The notes under the pieces were generated by a model. That model saw only the letters and a list, made by a program, of their open reading frames with translations, was not told where the DNA came from and made no database searches. The position numbers were made by a program, and so were the translations under genes. This document shows, in pieces, positions 23,046-35,324 of a stretch of DNA of 64,000 nt. Every line of letters begins with the position of its first letter. Within the stretch, counting starts at the first letter, position 1. This stretch comes from Papaver somniferum (taxonomy: Eukaryota; Streptophyta; Magnoliopsida; Ranunculales; Papaveraceae), in assembly GCF_003573695.1 (NCBI RefSeq), contig NC_039364.1:63508256-63572255 (forward strand), in the 5' to 3' direction.

Positions 23046-23584
23046 CCTGCTGGGATCAGAGACGTAGGGAGCGCAACTGTACCTTGAATCAGTGTGAGAT
23101 TAATTAGGGTTCAATTACAGTCCAGTCCGAAGTTAATTGGTAGTAGGCTAGTGTTTATAGCGGCTTAATATAGTGTGGTGTTCAATCTGGACTAGGTCCC
23201 GTGGTTTTTCTGCATTTGCGGTTTCCTTGTTAACAAAATTCTGGTGTCTGTGTTATTTCTTTTCCGCATTATATTTTGTTATATAATTGAAATATCACAG
23301 GTTGTGCGTTAAGATCAATCAATTAGAATATCCAACCTTGGGTTGTTGATTTACATTGATTGACACTTGAGCATTGGTCTTTGGTACCGTTCAAGTTACT
23401 CGTCTTATTCAATCGGGATCGTGGATTTATATTTGTTGATTGCAGATTGAATTATGAGTTAGAGATATACTTTATTCTAGATTGAGTCTGACTGTCTAGT
23501 TGATTCTCTAGAGATGTATTGGAGTAAGTCCTCTCATATTTCCAAATGAATTGTTGGGTGTGGTTGTTAGACCCCCGCATTTTG
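23046..23584 (+). repeat. LTR1 #1, final segment
   Basis: Continues LTR1 after the gypsy insertion and matches 61632-62181 of the intact copy. It ends near GTTAGACCCCCGCATTTTGA; the intact copy ends GCTTTTTCA, so the terminal CA appears mutated here and the boundary is good to about 3 bp. It abuts LINE sequence. Confidence 0.8.
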
Positions 23585-24060
23585 ATACTCAGCCCGTTCT
23601 GCACTCTTAATTCATTTAGGTAGATGCACCTTGTTGCCTGTTGTGTACCTGCAAAATTTCTAATAATTAGTCCAATACCACCAGTAAGATTATGTGAATC
23701 AAAAGAATCATCACAATTTATGGTCAGGGTGTTTATAGGGAGAGGAATCCAGTGAACATTCCTACGATTAACTCTATGAGAAATCTGAGGAGTGTTACAA
23801 GTCCTGCTTGTACGTTCTTCAATCAACATCTTGCACTTTTGAATGATCACTTCAGAAGTAGGATTAGTTTTCTGGAACACTTTATCACATCTTATTGTCC
23901 AAATGCTCCAGGCAATGATAGCTCTTTTAACTATTTCAGTCTCCTTAATGGTTCCATTACGCAGACTATCAAACCAACTGCAAATCCATTCTGTTAATGA
24001 GCCAGTAGTATTAGATATTCAACCAATAGTAGTACACACTGCCCTTGAAGTAAGTTAAAT
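23585..24060 (-). pseudogene. LINE (non-LTR retrotransposon) RNase H-domain fragment
   Basis: On the minus strand the upstream part reads like the zinc-binding linker of plant LINE ORF2 proteins (IIAWSIWTIRCDKVFQ at about 23880-23950). It is followed by an RNase H-like segment (LTINCDDSFDSHNLTGGIG, about 23680-23740), whose INCDDSFD matches the first catalytic Asp block of RVT_3-type RNase H. The frame runs into LTR1 at about 23584, which removed the rest of the RNase H domain. LTR1 #1 apparently inserted into this LINE. No reverse transcriptase part is visible. Confidence 0.7.
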
Positions 24061-24790
24061 ATTCTCGGCGACGTATAGGGTCATTGGTATTTTTTTGAGC
24101 TCATCGGGATTTTGGTGCTTGCATGATTAGTTTTGCGGAGTATTTATTTTTATTTTTACTCAATAGGGATCCCTTGACAGGGTCTTATTTAACAATTTTT
24201 AACAGATTCACTTTAACCGTTGATGATAAAATACTGACGATTCTTATATTTCATTAAATCAATGTTTAATCTCCGGATTATCCGATGCCTATATTTAAAT
24301 GAGATATGTCTCTCTCCCTTCTCCCAATAATTTTTTCTCAGTCTTCTTCTTTCACAATGAAACTTTTGTATCAGAAAGATGTAGTTTATTTGTGATTCAA
24401 TCAAAACTAAAAGAACATAAGAAGGATAATCAATTGAATTGCATTAATTTATGGGATTTTTCTTATTTCACATTTTCTGGTTTAAAAACATTGATTACAA
24501 AATGAATATAAAATCTAGGGTTCACATATCATGTTTGTTCATATATATATATAATTAGATCATTTGGTTGATTAAACACAAAATTTTTTCCCACTATTGA
24601 CAATATAGTAGGTATGTGATACCAAAACCTAAAATTGATTTTTACTTTTCCATCCCTCCATTTCCCAATCAACTAGAATAAGATTGTATATCACTATTTA
24701 ATTTGTTTTTCTTTGTTAAAGTCATGATTATCCCCAAAAAAACAAATTTAGGAAGGGAAGTAGGGAAACAAAACAACATCTCATTTGAAT
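24061..24790. other. AT-rich spacer, no gene seen
   Basis: Non-coding by eye, with an (AT)n run near 24541-24553. No convincing frames, TIRs or LTR ends. It may hold the outer part of the copia 3' LTR, whose distal end I could not define. Confidence 0.4.
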
Positions 24791-25203
24791 ATGGGCACCA
24801 AGTTACCCGGATGTAAGGTAAATGTCAGGACCGTCAGTATATAGCATTCAATGGTCCAAACAAGAATGTTAAAAATTGTCAAATAAGACCATGTCAAAGG
24901 ATCCCTCCTCAAAGAAGAATATACAAGTATTAGATATATGGCTATAAATAAAGTAACATTCAAGGATCTTGAGCAATATGAAATTTAATTGTTGCTTGTA
25001 GAGTACACAACTTCATATACACGACACATACATAAGAGAATACGAGATAAGCATAAACTAATTCTAGACTTACCTAATCAAGCTATCCTATATTACAGGA
25101 GATACGTCTATCAACACAAACAGAATAACGAATAGATAAGAATTATAGTAATTGTGTGGACTGGTGAGCGTATACACGTCAATAAACCCTCAAGTTTGAG
25201 CAG

Positions 25204-25560
25204 GCGGAGAAGCTTGGAAAATGCTAAACTTGCTTACAAGTTTTCTGAATTGATCGGCGCCCTTAAAAATATATGCAAGTTAAGATTCAGAAACTATATG
25301 GTATGATCGAATGAGATTGTGAAAGATTTTTTCATGCACGAAATGACAATCTATCTCAATATGCTTTGTGCGTTCATGGAGAACATGATTATTTACAATA
25401 TGCAAGGCGGTCTGACTATCGCAATGAACAAGGACAGGAGAATATATCGAAACATGAATGTCAGTAAATAAATAACGCACCCGTTGTAGTTCATCCGTTA
25501 AGTTAGTTAAAGCATGATATTTTGCTTCAGCGGATGAACGTGAGACAGTAGGTTGCTTCT
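25204..25560 (-). pseudogene. Copia RNase H domain remnant
   Basis: The frame includes VLVHCDSQTALHIVNN and HERTKHIEIDCHFV, the conserved RNase H segments of plant copia elements (D-S-Q and H-x-R-T-K-H-I-E). The C-terminal stretch to about 25204 is still recognisable. Stops interrupt it at about 25480-25610. Confidence 0.8.
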
Positions 25561-25612
25561 TGGATTTCCAAGAAATGGGATATCACCCCATAAACAAATA
25601 TGCAGTGGTGGA

Positions 25613-26840
25613 TCAATGAGTGGTAGGACATCCTTCCCAATTTGAATCAGTAAAACCATTTAACTGTAAAGAGCTACGAGAAGAAATATGGATACCATGG
25701 CTTATAGTCCCTTTTAAATACCGAAGAATGCGCATATCGACATCAAGGTGAACAGACTTAGGATAAGACAAAAATTGGCTAAAATAAGTAAGTGCATAAA
25801 TAATATCAGGTCTGAATACAGTGAGATAAAATAGGCGTCTTATGAGTCCACGAAATTGAAGAGGGTCGGAAAGAGGTTTACCATCAGTTGGCAACAATTT
25901 TAAATGTTGCTTCATTGGAAAGGGAGATGGCTTTGTACCTGTTAATCTAGCATCACATAAAACATCAAGAGTATATTACGTTAGCAAAGAAAAATTTTGT
26001 CGGAAGTGCGGGGAACCTTTATCCCAGAAAAAATTGTAAACGTCCAACAATTTTGATGAAAAATAATTTTTCTAGACGTGCAACTAATTGAGAAATAGCA
26101 GTGGGATCACTACCAGTAATAAAAATATCATCCACGTAGACTAAAACATATAATGATAAAGAATTTCGATGGAGAGTAAACAATGAATAATCAGCAGTGG
26201 ATTGCTGGAAACCCTCGACAACAAGGGCGGAATAAAATTTCGCAAATATTGGCAAGAGGCTTGTTTAAGACTGTAAGTAGATTAATTTAAATGATAAAAC
26301 TTATTAGGTTTACCGAATCCAGGTGGTAAACGCGTATAAACTTCTTCATCAACATCACCTTGAAAAAATGCATTGCCATCAAGTTAATAGAAATGACAGC
26401 CTTTTATGGAAGCTAAAAAAAGTAAAACTGTAACAGTAACTATTTTTTCAACAGAGAAAAAAGTATCATGATAGTCTACCCCTTCAAGTTGGGTATAAAC
26501 TTTGGCAATCGAACGAGCTTTGTATTGCTCGAGACTACCATCATATTTTTTCTTAATTTTGTAAATCCATTTATAACCAACAATAGATTTACCAGGAAAA
26601 AGAAAATTCATATTTGTCCAAGTATCATTGTCCTTTAATACCTGACCTTCTTTAAATATTGTGTTGCGCCATATGGGAATCTGCTCGAGACTACCATCAT
26701 ATTTTTCCTTAATTTTGTAAATCCATTTATAACCAACAATAGATTTACCAGGAAAAAGAAAATCCATATTTGTCCAAGTATCATTGTCCTTTAATGCCTG
26801 ACCTTCTTTAAATATTGTGTTGCGTCATATGGGAATCTGC
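25613..26840 (-). pseudogene. Copia reverse transcriptase remnant with internal tandem duplication
   Basis: The upstream part carries KSIVGYKWIYKIK and GVDYHDTFF, the start of the copia RT domain. The catalytic LVYVDDIFITGSD motif is intact at about 26110-26140. The downstream part (25613-25915) has GLIRRLFYLTVFRPDI and LRYLKGTISHGI. Frames are broken between 26255-26384 and 25915-26019. About 158 bp covering the WIYKIK segment is repeated head-to-tail (26526-26683 and 26684-26840). Confidence 0.85.
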
Positions 26841-27248
26841 ATTGCAAACTTAAAATAAGTTGGTTCAACTGTATTTATGACTTTAATCAAGAAAATTTTA
26901 TGAGAGCGACTAAAATTGTTAAACAAAAAATAATTTGTCAAAGGATAAGGTTGCGACTGAGAACATCCAACAAAAGAACAAATATATTCATTTAAATACG
27001 ATGGTGAATGATGAGTTCTTTCTGATCGTCTAGATCTGGAACAATGGAACCATAGGGCACAATAGAGTCAGCATCTTCGGTTGTCGCAGGTTGTATGGAG
27101 TTACTGTGGTGTTGCACATTCAGTGAGTCAACATGTAAAGAAGATTCAGGTGATGGTGGGGAAACATTTGTGCTGGAACTGTGGAAAATATGTGGATCAG
27201 TAGTTGAAAGTGGATAAATATGAATATTGGAATGGGGGAAAGGTTATT

Positions 27249-29185
27249 GGGGTACTTTGCATTCCTTCCCTCCCAAAATCGCTAGTTACCGTTTCCTCAC
27301 CAAATAGATTGAAATTAGTGTTTTCTTCCATCGTTAGTTTTTCCATCCATTACTCGGTTAGCTGAGTCAACAAAAATATACACGTGGCAAAATTATACAC
27401 GTGTCGGACAAAGTTACCAAAATACCCTAATTTGTTTCTGTAAATTAAACCATACCAGCATCCCATTCACATCGTTGATTTTGATCGATTGGTTTGTGAG
27501 TAGCATATATAGGAAAAACCTCAAATCAATTACTATGATATCTTGGGTTTGATCGATGAGAAGATGTTGATCAAAAGGAAGGAAGATTCGAGTTCTTCAT
27601 TATCAATTGGGTTTTTATTCAGAATCTAAGCTAGAAAATATTTTACTTTCATCAACTACTCAATGGAAATCTCTATCATTGCGCCAGATCTGGTAGTTTC
27701 TCTAACAATTTTTTTGTTGACTTGTTTTGATTTAATCAAGAACTGAAAATTGGTTTCTATGATGATTTTTTATCGATATCTCTGGTGTGTTTGTTTTGTA
27801 ATTACTAACATCAGAGCAGATCTGGCAGTTTTTCTATTATTACGCCAAAGCAGAACGTGGTACTGAATTAACAGGTTGCGGCTATTGAACACGAAAGATT
27901 GTTGGTTGAGAAGAGCAAACTGATGCCGAAATTGGAAGCACAAAGAAATCCATGGATCAATTGATCATCTAATTAACTAAAGTTTTGTATCAATTTCTTC
28001 TTTCTATTATCAATTAGACGATGACCCACTCCCAATCCTAGTTAGTAAGTTCGCGTGAATCATTCGCGAATTTTTCCGTATCGCGAATTTTACCGTTTTA
28101 TTCGCGTACGTTTGCAACTCCGAACTCAAGACGTGTATTATGTGGCATTCCCGGATTATTCGCGAATCGTTCACGAACTTTACGTGTCTCGAATGATACG
28201 TCCGTTTAATTCGCCAGAAATTCTTTAGCTTTTATGTTTTCAAAGGCCCTATTTTTTGGGCTTTACTGCCTCCCAAGCATACGCGGCCCAATATTAGACG
28301 TTGTTGTAATTTTTATGAAACAAAAATGACAGAAGAGATTTGAAGATGAAGGTGAGAGAGATCTAAACCACTATACCACGTCCTCTTTGATGACTAATGT
28401 TGTATATATTATTAATATCATCATATTAAGTTTATTTTTTTCTTTAAATAACTTACATGTATGCATAAAAATTAGTGTATGACCTTATAAATACTAATTA
28501 TTTATTATATATAGATACCAAATTTTCAGATCCGAACTCACATTTATAAATCGAATTATACACGTACGTATGCCGTTCCGAATTACTGACGAATCACGTT
28601 CCGTTGACCGAATTTTGGACCGAATTTGGGTTTTACAAAACCGTATAATACTTGTACGTTTGCCGTTCCGTACGTTTGCCGAATCCCGAATTACTAACTA
28701 GGCTCCCAATTATGTATCAATTTCTTATTGATTAAAGGTTATTTAATCCATTAACACCATAGAGTAAGGAAGAAATTTTAGGGATTTTGATTCGATGCTT
28801 TGTAGATCAATGAGTGTTATAATTTTAGAAACTTCAATAACAACAGTAATCGAATGGGTATAGAGGTTTTGGTTTAGGCTTGACTTCTGCTTCATTTTAG
28901 GGTTTTTAAAATCTATAATCTCCTTTTTAATTTCATTATCGTCTACAGAGAAAGCTAAACGCGATGGTAGAAAAGGCCGTACTGGTGTCGGAGAAGGAAG
29001 AGAACATGTGGTATTCTTAGAGGGTGTTTTGGGAAGATCATGAAACATGTGGAAAACCACGCGTGCACAGGTGCTGACTCAGCTAACGAGTAATGGATGG
29101 AAAAACTAACGATGGGACACTAATTTCAATCTATTTGGGGAGGAAACGCTAATTAGCAATGAGGGAAGGAGACGCAAAATAGCCC
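27249..29185. mobile_element. Mutator-like non-autonomous DNA transposon inside the copia element
   Basis: The two ends are inverted copies over roughly 120 bp: left GGGGTACTTTGCATTCC from 27249, right, in reverse complement, GGGCTATTTTGCGTCTCC from 29185. Both share the block TTTTTCCATCCATTACTCG and continue to GCTGAGTCA. A 9-bp duplication AAGGTTATT flanks it (27240-27248 and 29186-29194). Long TIRs plus a 9-bp TSD are the signature of Mutator-like elements. No transposase is present; 28743-29060 has an open minus-strand frame with no recognised domain. Confidence 0.85.
28037..28702. mobile_element. hAT-type MITE nested in the Mutator-like element
   Basis: The ends are perfect 12-bp inverted repeats, CCTAGTTAGTAA and TTACTAACTAGG. 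An 8-bp duplication CTCCCAAT lies directly outside (28029-28036 and 28703-28710), the length made by hAT transposases. The subterminal regions are rich in TTCGCGAAT / CGTACGTTTGCCG motifs. At 666 bp and non-coding it is non-autonomous. Confidence 0.88.
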
Positions 29186-29322
29186 AAGGTTATTTGATGC
29201 AGAGAGTAAGTGGGTGTAGGAGTCGGAGGTACTTAGTTTGGGGTGGAGGTAAAATATTTCCACTTGGTGGCTGTGTACATTAAGGAATATCATAGAAAAA
29301 GTCTTCATCATGAGATAAGTCA

Positions 29323-29760
29323 TTAACGGGAGAAGATTATTTTAACTATTTTCATCAAATGGGAAAACATCCTCGTGAAATATAACATCACGCGAAATAA
29401 ATTTGCGTCGAGTTTGAATATTAGAAACAATATAACCCTTTTGGGCATATGGATAACTAAGAAAAACACAAGGTGATGCACGAGGATCAAATTTATTTTT
29501 GATCGATATTGGTATTTCGAGGAAAACAAAGGCATCTGAATACACATAAACCTGGATAATTATGCGGTGAGACAATCAATTTTCCATGAGGCGACAAGTG
29601 ATTTAAAAGAGGCGTTGACATCTTATTAATAAGAAAAGTAGCAGCCAACAAACACTCACCCCAAAAATAAATGGGAAGGTTAGAATGAAAACGAAGAGCT
29701 CGAGCAGCGTCAAGTAAATGTTGATGTATTCTTTTCACAACTCCATCTTGCTGGGAAATG
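29323..29760 (-). pseudogene. Copia integrase fragment
   Basis: The minus-strand sequence includes RIHQHLLDAARALRFHSNLP and FWGECLLAATFLINK, highly characteristic of the region just after the integrase catalytic core in plant copia polyproteins. The later part (FLSYPYAQKGY) matches the following conserved block in a shifted frame. Upstream catalytic residues are not recovered. Confidence 0.8.
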
Positions 29761-29933
29761 TAAACACAACTGCTTTGATGAATAATTCCCTTTTGATGAG
29801 AATAAGCCTAAAATTCTTTAGTTAAGAATTCAGATCCATAATTAGAACGAAACTTTTGAAGTTCCGGAAAAAGAAAATAATAATAATAATATCGGAAGAC
29901 ACATTCTGGATACATTTTTACGTTTAGTTATAA

Positions 29934-30052
29934 CTTGATTGAAAAATAGAATATATACTTGAGTGTTTTAGATTTTGCTTCCATTAAGAAAACTTGATTG
30001 AAAAATAGAATATATACTTGAGTGTTTTAGATTTTGTTTCCATTAAGAAAAC
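29934..30052. repeat. 59-bp tandem duplication in the copia integrase region
   Basis: A unit starting ACTTGATTGAAAAATAGAA occurs twice head-to-tail with a single C/T difference near the end. It disrupts the integrase frame. Confidence 0.9.
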
Positions 30053-30343
30053 CCAAGTACACCTAGTGTAATCATCCACAATGGTTAGAAAGAAAATATC
30101 ACCATTTAAAGAAGAAACTGTAAATGACCCCCCAATATCATAATGATTCAATTGAAAAGGTGAGGTGCTAGAACTAACGCTTCTATTAAAAGGTAACCGA
30201 CATTATTTTTCCATAGGGCGCATATTACATTTCAAACCAAAATTTGAATGCATATATATAACCAAAATGATTAACAAGAAAATGAAAACATCCTAAATTA
30301 GGATGTCCACTGCGCCAAATCCAAATATCAAAAGATTTATTCT

Positions 30344-30544
30344 TCATGAAAGAAAGGGTCGAAGCCGAGCGCAATTGATATAAGCCTGAACCAAATTACC
30401 CTGACCAATAAGTTTTTTCGTTGGTCGGTCCAGAAAATGATAAAAATTGTGAGAAAAAATAACTTCACAATTCGAAGAAGAACATAACATACTCACTGAA
30501 ATAAGATTATATTTACAACTTGGTAAATAATAAACATCCCTCAA
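30344..30544 (-). pseudogene. Copia Gag-pre-integrase domain fragment
   Basis: YYLPSCKYNLISVSMLC matches the L-x-V-P-x-L-x-x-N-L-I-S-V-x-x-L motif of the GAG-pre-integrase region. The frame ends at the breakpoint with the gypsy fragment at about 30544. Confidence 0.75.
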
Positions 30545-30888
30545 ACTTAAATAGGGAGAGAGACCAACAATACCAATATGAGAAAGTGAGAGTATGCATC
30601 GACTTCACTAAATCAAATAAGGCCTTCCCGAAGGATGGCTTCCCACTTACTGACATGGATAGATTGGTGGAGTCGATCAAATGGTATGGTCGTTTATCTT
30701 TCATGGATGGGTGCTCCCGATATAATCAAATACCTATGAATCCCTTTGATGAAGAGCATACAACTTTTATAACTGATAAAGGATTGAATTGTTCAAGGCC
30801 ATACATGCCTTTTGGTCAAAAAAATGCTGGCTCGACCTACCTAAGGTTAATCAATAAGATCTTAAAATACCTCACTGGGGAAACGATG
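30545..30888 (+). pseudogene. Ty3/gypsy reverse transcriptase fragment (N-terminal part)
   Basis: The frame contains VCIDFTKSNKAFPKDGFPL, LSFMDGCSRYNQIPM and MPFGQKNAGSTYLRLINK. These are the classical RT blocks A/B of Tat-type gypsy elements, with the first catalytic Asp in FMD. At 30888 it is cut by a solo LTR (TSD CGATG); the RT resumes at 41718. It abuts unrelated copia sequence at 30544/30545 without a visible LTR or TSD, so this join is probably a deletion or illegitimate junction. Confidence 0.85.
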
Positions 30889-32529
30889 TGTAAAAGCGAG
30901 GGTCTAACAACCACACCCAATCTTTCATTCAGTAATCTGTATCGACTAACTCCAATATAATTCCAAGAGGATCAACTAGACAGTTTGACTCAATCAAGGA
31001 AAATATATCCAAAAGTTATATCTTTGTTTCTCAATGTAATCAACAAATCAAACAGAAAAAATCCGTGAGCCAGATTATTATGAGAAACAACTTGAATGGT
31101 ACCAAAGACCAATGTTCAAGTGTCAATCAATTTCAATCAACAACCAAAGGTTAGATTTACCAATTGATTGAACTGCGCAAAACCTGTGATATTTCAATTA
31201 TATAAACAAATATAATGCGGAAAAGAAATAACACAGACACCAGAAGTTTTGTTAACGAGGAAACCGCATATGCAGAAAAATCCCGGGACCTAGTCAAGTT
31301 TTGAACACCACACTGTATTAAGCCGCTACAGACACTAGCCTACTACAAGTTAACTTCGGACTGAAATGTGGTTGATTCCTACCAAGTCTCACAACGATTA
31401 AGGTACAATCACGTTCCTTACGCCTCTGAATCCCAGCAGGACTCTACGCACTCAATTCCCTTAGCTGATCTCACCCACAACTAAGAGTTGCTACGACCCA
31501 AAGTCGAAAACTTGATAAACAAATCTGTCTCCCACAGAAAAGTCTATTCTGATAGATAAATCTGTCTCCCACAAAAATACCTACGAAGTTTGTTCCGTCT
31601 TTTGATAAATCAAGGTGAACATGAACCAATTGATAAACCGATTTTATATTCCCGAAGAACAACCTAGAAACATCAATCACCTCACAATAACTTAACTATA
31701 TGGTAGTAGAACAAGTTATTTTGGAATCACAAAGAATGAGACGAAGAGCTTTGTGATTACTTTTTATATCTTACCTATCGGAGATAAATCTCGAGCAAAT
31801 CTTAGAGAAGATAGTACTCAATACGATAGAACAAGTAAGATCAGAACATGCAACTATAGAGAAAACAGTTGGGTCTGGCTTCAGAATCCCAGTGAAGTCT
31901 TTAAGTCGTTAACCTATAATGGTTTTAGGAAAAACCTAGGTTAAAGGAGAATCGACTCTAGTCGCAAGTCGTATCACACAGAAGGTGTGGGGATTAGGTT
32001 TCCCAGTTGCTAGAGTTCTCCCATATATAGTCTTCAAATCAGGGTTTGATAGACCAAATCAATCAATACTCACCGTTAGATGAAAACCTGATTCAAGATT
32101 CAAGCTAAGTTTTCTTAAAACCAAATAAATCTCTCTCCACTGTTAGATGATCTTATCTTGTTACACACAAATGAAATATACCTTCATTTAGATATGGGTA
32201 ACCGTACCTAAACGTGTATATTGAGTTGGCTCTATAACAGTTAACCGGAGTTAGCAATATGAACACTTTTGTATTAACCAAATTCATTTTAACACTTCTA
32301 GATCAAATGATAATCAAATGAATCTAATTGTGTTAGTTATAGAGTTGTTCAATTTTTTATATTCTCATAGAAGTATACAAGACACAATTGAAGAAAAATC
32401 GGATTGATTCAAAAGAATCAGATCATGAACACTTTTGTCACTGTTTGCAAAGATTGCATTCCTTAATATATAGATGTATTTGTTCATGAGTATGAAATCA
32501 TACTTAACCAATTTTAGAACTTAACCACA

Positions 32530-32770
32530 TAAGTTTGCAAACGGGTGCGCAAACTTAAGTTCCGGACTTTGTTCTTTTCCGATATTTTGCAAACGGGTAC
32601 GCATACTGTCGTTCCAGATCGAACTCAGGTGAAACAGTTTGCAAACGGGTGCGCAAACTTAGTTCCCGAACTTTGACAGTCAAAACAGTTTGCATACAGG
32701 TATGCATACTTGGTTCTCGGACCTGAATCATTCTTACAACAGTTTGCATACGGGTATGCATACTGTGTTA
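32530..32770. repeat. Tandem repeats with palindromic cores in LTR1
   Basis: About five units containing variants of AGTTTGCAAACGGGTGCGC or GCATACGGGTATGCATACT. The equivalent tract in the plus-strand copy is about 60394-60600 (TTTGCGAACTCAGTCCGCG units). Copy number and sequence vary between LTR copies. Confidence 0.7.
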
Positions 32771-33365
32771 TATCCAGACAATGGTTAATTGTTCTAAACT
32801 CCCGTTTCAATCGTTGAAACATCCTTAGAAGACGACAATAGCTGTCTCACACAAACTATTAGCTTATAAATAATTTTCAAGTGATCGAATGATCAATAGG
32901 AAACATTCCGAGTCTACATCAAATGACTGTCTCACATAAATCATGTAAGATGTTACAAGGCGATTTTCACATGATCATCTTTTGACTTTCGTCAAGAATA
33001 ATGATGAACGTAGTTAAAGCAAAAATCTTTCCAACACATATTTCGAGAAAGATATAAGCGAGGTAAACTCAACTCGAAATATCAACTGTGTATAATGTAA
33101 AGTCTATACAACTATACGACTTAGTCTCAATAGGAGATAGAACAGAATAGACTTTAGAGTGATAGATGAGTTTAAGTCTCCACAAACCTTTTGTTGATGA
33201 AGTTCCTCCAAGATCCCCTTAGTATATCTTCGTCTTCAATCGATGAACGTCGTGAAGTCTAAAGCTCAACTACATATTTTATCCTAATCCGAGGCATAGT
33301 TATAAGTAGACTAGAAATCAAGACTTATAGTTTTGATACCTAAACTTGACAAACAAGCTTGAGAT

Positions 33366-35324
33366 TGAAAATACGAGGGTACCCAAACACACCACAATCT
33401 TAAACTTTTACACCTATAACTCCTCTTACCAAAAGTGATTGTCTATGGACTGAGTCGAAACAATACAACGAATCGGTATTCACACTTTGTGTGATATTCT
33501 ATGGATACGATATCGAGACAATACAACAATCAAAGTGTGATTACTTGATAATATGTTCGGACTTAACCAAACTCTATAGGATCACTATCAAGTCATACGG
33601 AGTTAACGTTTGTGTAATTTACTATAAATTATAATAACAACAATTATAATTGCGGAAAATAAAAGTAAATGACATGGCAAGATTTTGTTAACGAGGAAAC
33701 CGAAAATGCATAAACACCCCGGGACCTAGTCCAGAATTGAATACTCTCAGAATTAAGCCGCTATACAAAATCACACCAACTTTGTATAGTTGAGACCAAG
33801 CAACTAAACCTATAGTTCACCTAGTTTCTTCAGTGTCCCTGCGCTTCCGACATTCAATAAGTGTACGCACTGGAACAATTCCTTTGGTTTGTATTCCAGA
33901 AAGTAAAGGAACAACAAATCTGTTCGGTAACAACTCTATTCAATCTCAGTGATATGAGTTAGACAAAGGCTCTTCCGTTTAATCCAATAAACTCCATTGT
34001 CGGGTTTAGATCTATCTATCCAACAACTACCAAAGTAGCAGAGTTTAGATTTTGCAATCAATAATAGGATCTACCAAGATACTAAATATTGATGCCGATC
34101 TACGCAACTAATCAATCAAGTCTATCAAGATAAACCGACTATAGTTAGATCCCAGCCGATCAAGTTTTGTGCACACCAAAGATTATGAACCCAAATAAGT
34201 AATCTTCTTTGTCTTCAAATCTTCTTAAATCTTCAATAAACACCTGCACACCACAACTTGAATCTCTTGTGATCAATCACACACAGAACGGAGTCTGTTA
34301 ACAATGGATTATCACAAGATGTCTTTAGATCTACAAACAGTTCTAAATATTTCTTCGACACTTTGATCTAGTTTGAGTGAATCTTATATCAAAGGAGAAG
34401 ATTTTAAAGAATAAACAAACTAGGTGCAATAAAAGTTCAACAACCGTTAGTCAATCAAATCAAATCAAAAACTAATAATACTACAATTATGTAGTTTCCT
34501 ACCAACGGTACTCATAGAGCTTCGTGATCCCACAAAAGTCTTTAGACGAGCGGTCGTAAGAGATTTCGCCTAATTAGGGTACTTTCTTATCCATCAATTA
34601 CAAATATCGATCATACCATCTTAGGTGATTACTTAGGATGGGTTTCACTAATAAAAGTCATACCAATATATGAGTCAGGCATTGCGACTAGTTTTACCAA
34701 GATACATATCAAGTTATGATCGGTTCTACTAACTCACACATATTGATAATCCAAAGATATGCAATGAATAACAATACCAATAAGCCTAGCGATTTCCCTT
34801 TCGATTCATAAAACAAATTCATGAATGTACTTCCTTTAAACGAATGTAAACATTGTTTCCTAGGACAAAATCTTCACCCATACCCATACACATAATCACA
34901 ATAGCATTCATACGAATATGTCGATGTCTTATATACGAAGTTCAAAAGATGAGCGTTATACTTCGTATTCTAATTCCTTAACACTATGTCTACTAGAATA
35001 TAATCATTCACAACTTCGCAGTTGTGTTTTCAATATAGCACGACTTGAAAGATACGTCGGGAATGAAACAGTTCAAGTCAAAATATTACTGACCTCAAGA
35101 GGAAGGATGATGTCGTCGATGTAGCTTGTTACTTCTTCACATTCTTCAAGTCTTCGAGTAATACTTGTATGTCTCATTATCCTAATCTTTCTATACTAAC
35201 CTATACGAAGTTGTCTCTAGTACATAATCATGCGACTCTTTAATTGAGTTTTGATTCACTAAAATATGACAACCAAACTTGACATACCAACGCTTGGTGG
35301 GTTCAACCGAGATATGCTCTAACA
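33366..35324 (-). repeat. LTR2 3' LTR, 1959 bp (internally deleted)
   Basis: Near-identical to the 5' LTR but lacks about 750 bp corresponding to roughly 40180-40937; the junction is near 34590-34600, in ATCAATTACAAATATCGATC. The missing segment holds the ACCAATTACCAGGATCGG repeat array. It ends at the polypurine tract side at 35324. Confidence 0.88.

Larger units (their letters stand above)
24800..30544 (-). mobile_element. Decayed Ty1/copia retrotransposon (pol part), minus strand
   Basis: Reading on the minus strand gives Gag-pre-integrase (30544-30344), integrase C-terminal part (29740-29320), RT (about 26840-25613) and RNase H (about 25560-25205). This is the copia order integrase-RT-RNase H. 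Downstream of RNase H, about 24960-25190 has LTR-like character, but its ends were not determined. The 5' part (gag, primer site, 5' LTR) is missing, cut at 30544/30545 against a gypsy fragment. Several stops and frameshifts, two tandem duplications and a Mutator-like insertion (27249-29185) show it is long dead. Confidence 0.85.

Noticed and set aside
23752..24058. Plus-strand frames (81 and 71 codons) opposite the LINE fragment
   Set aside because: The minus strand carries recognisable LINE RNase H sequence; the plus frames are shadows.
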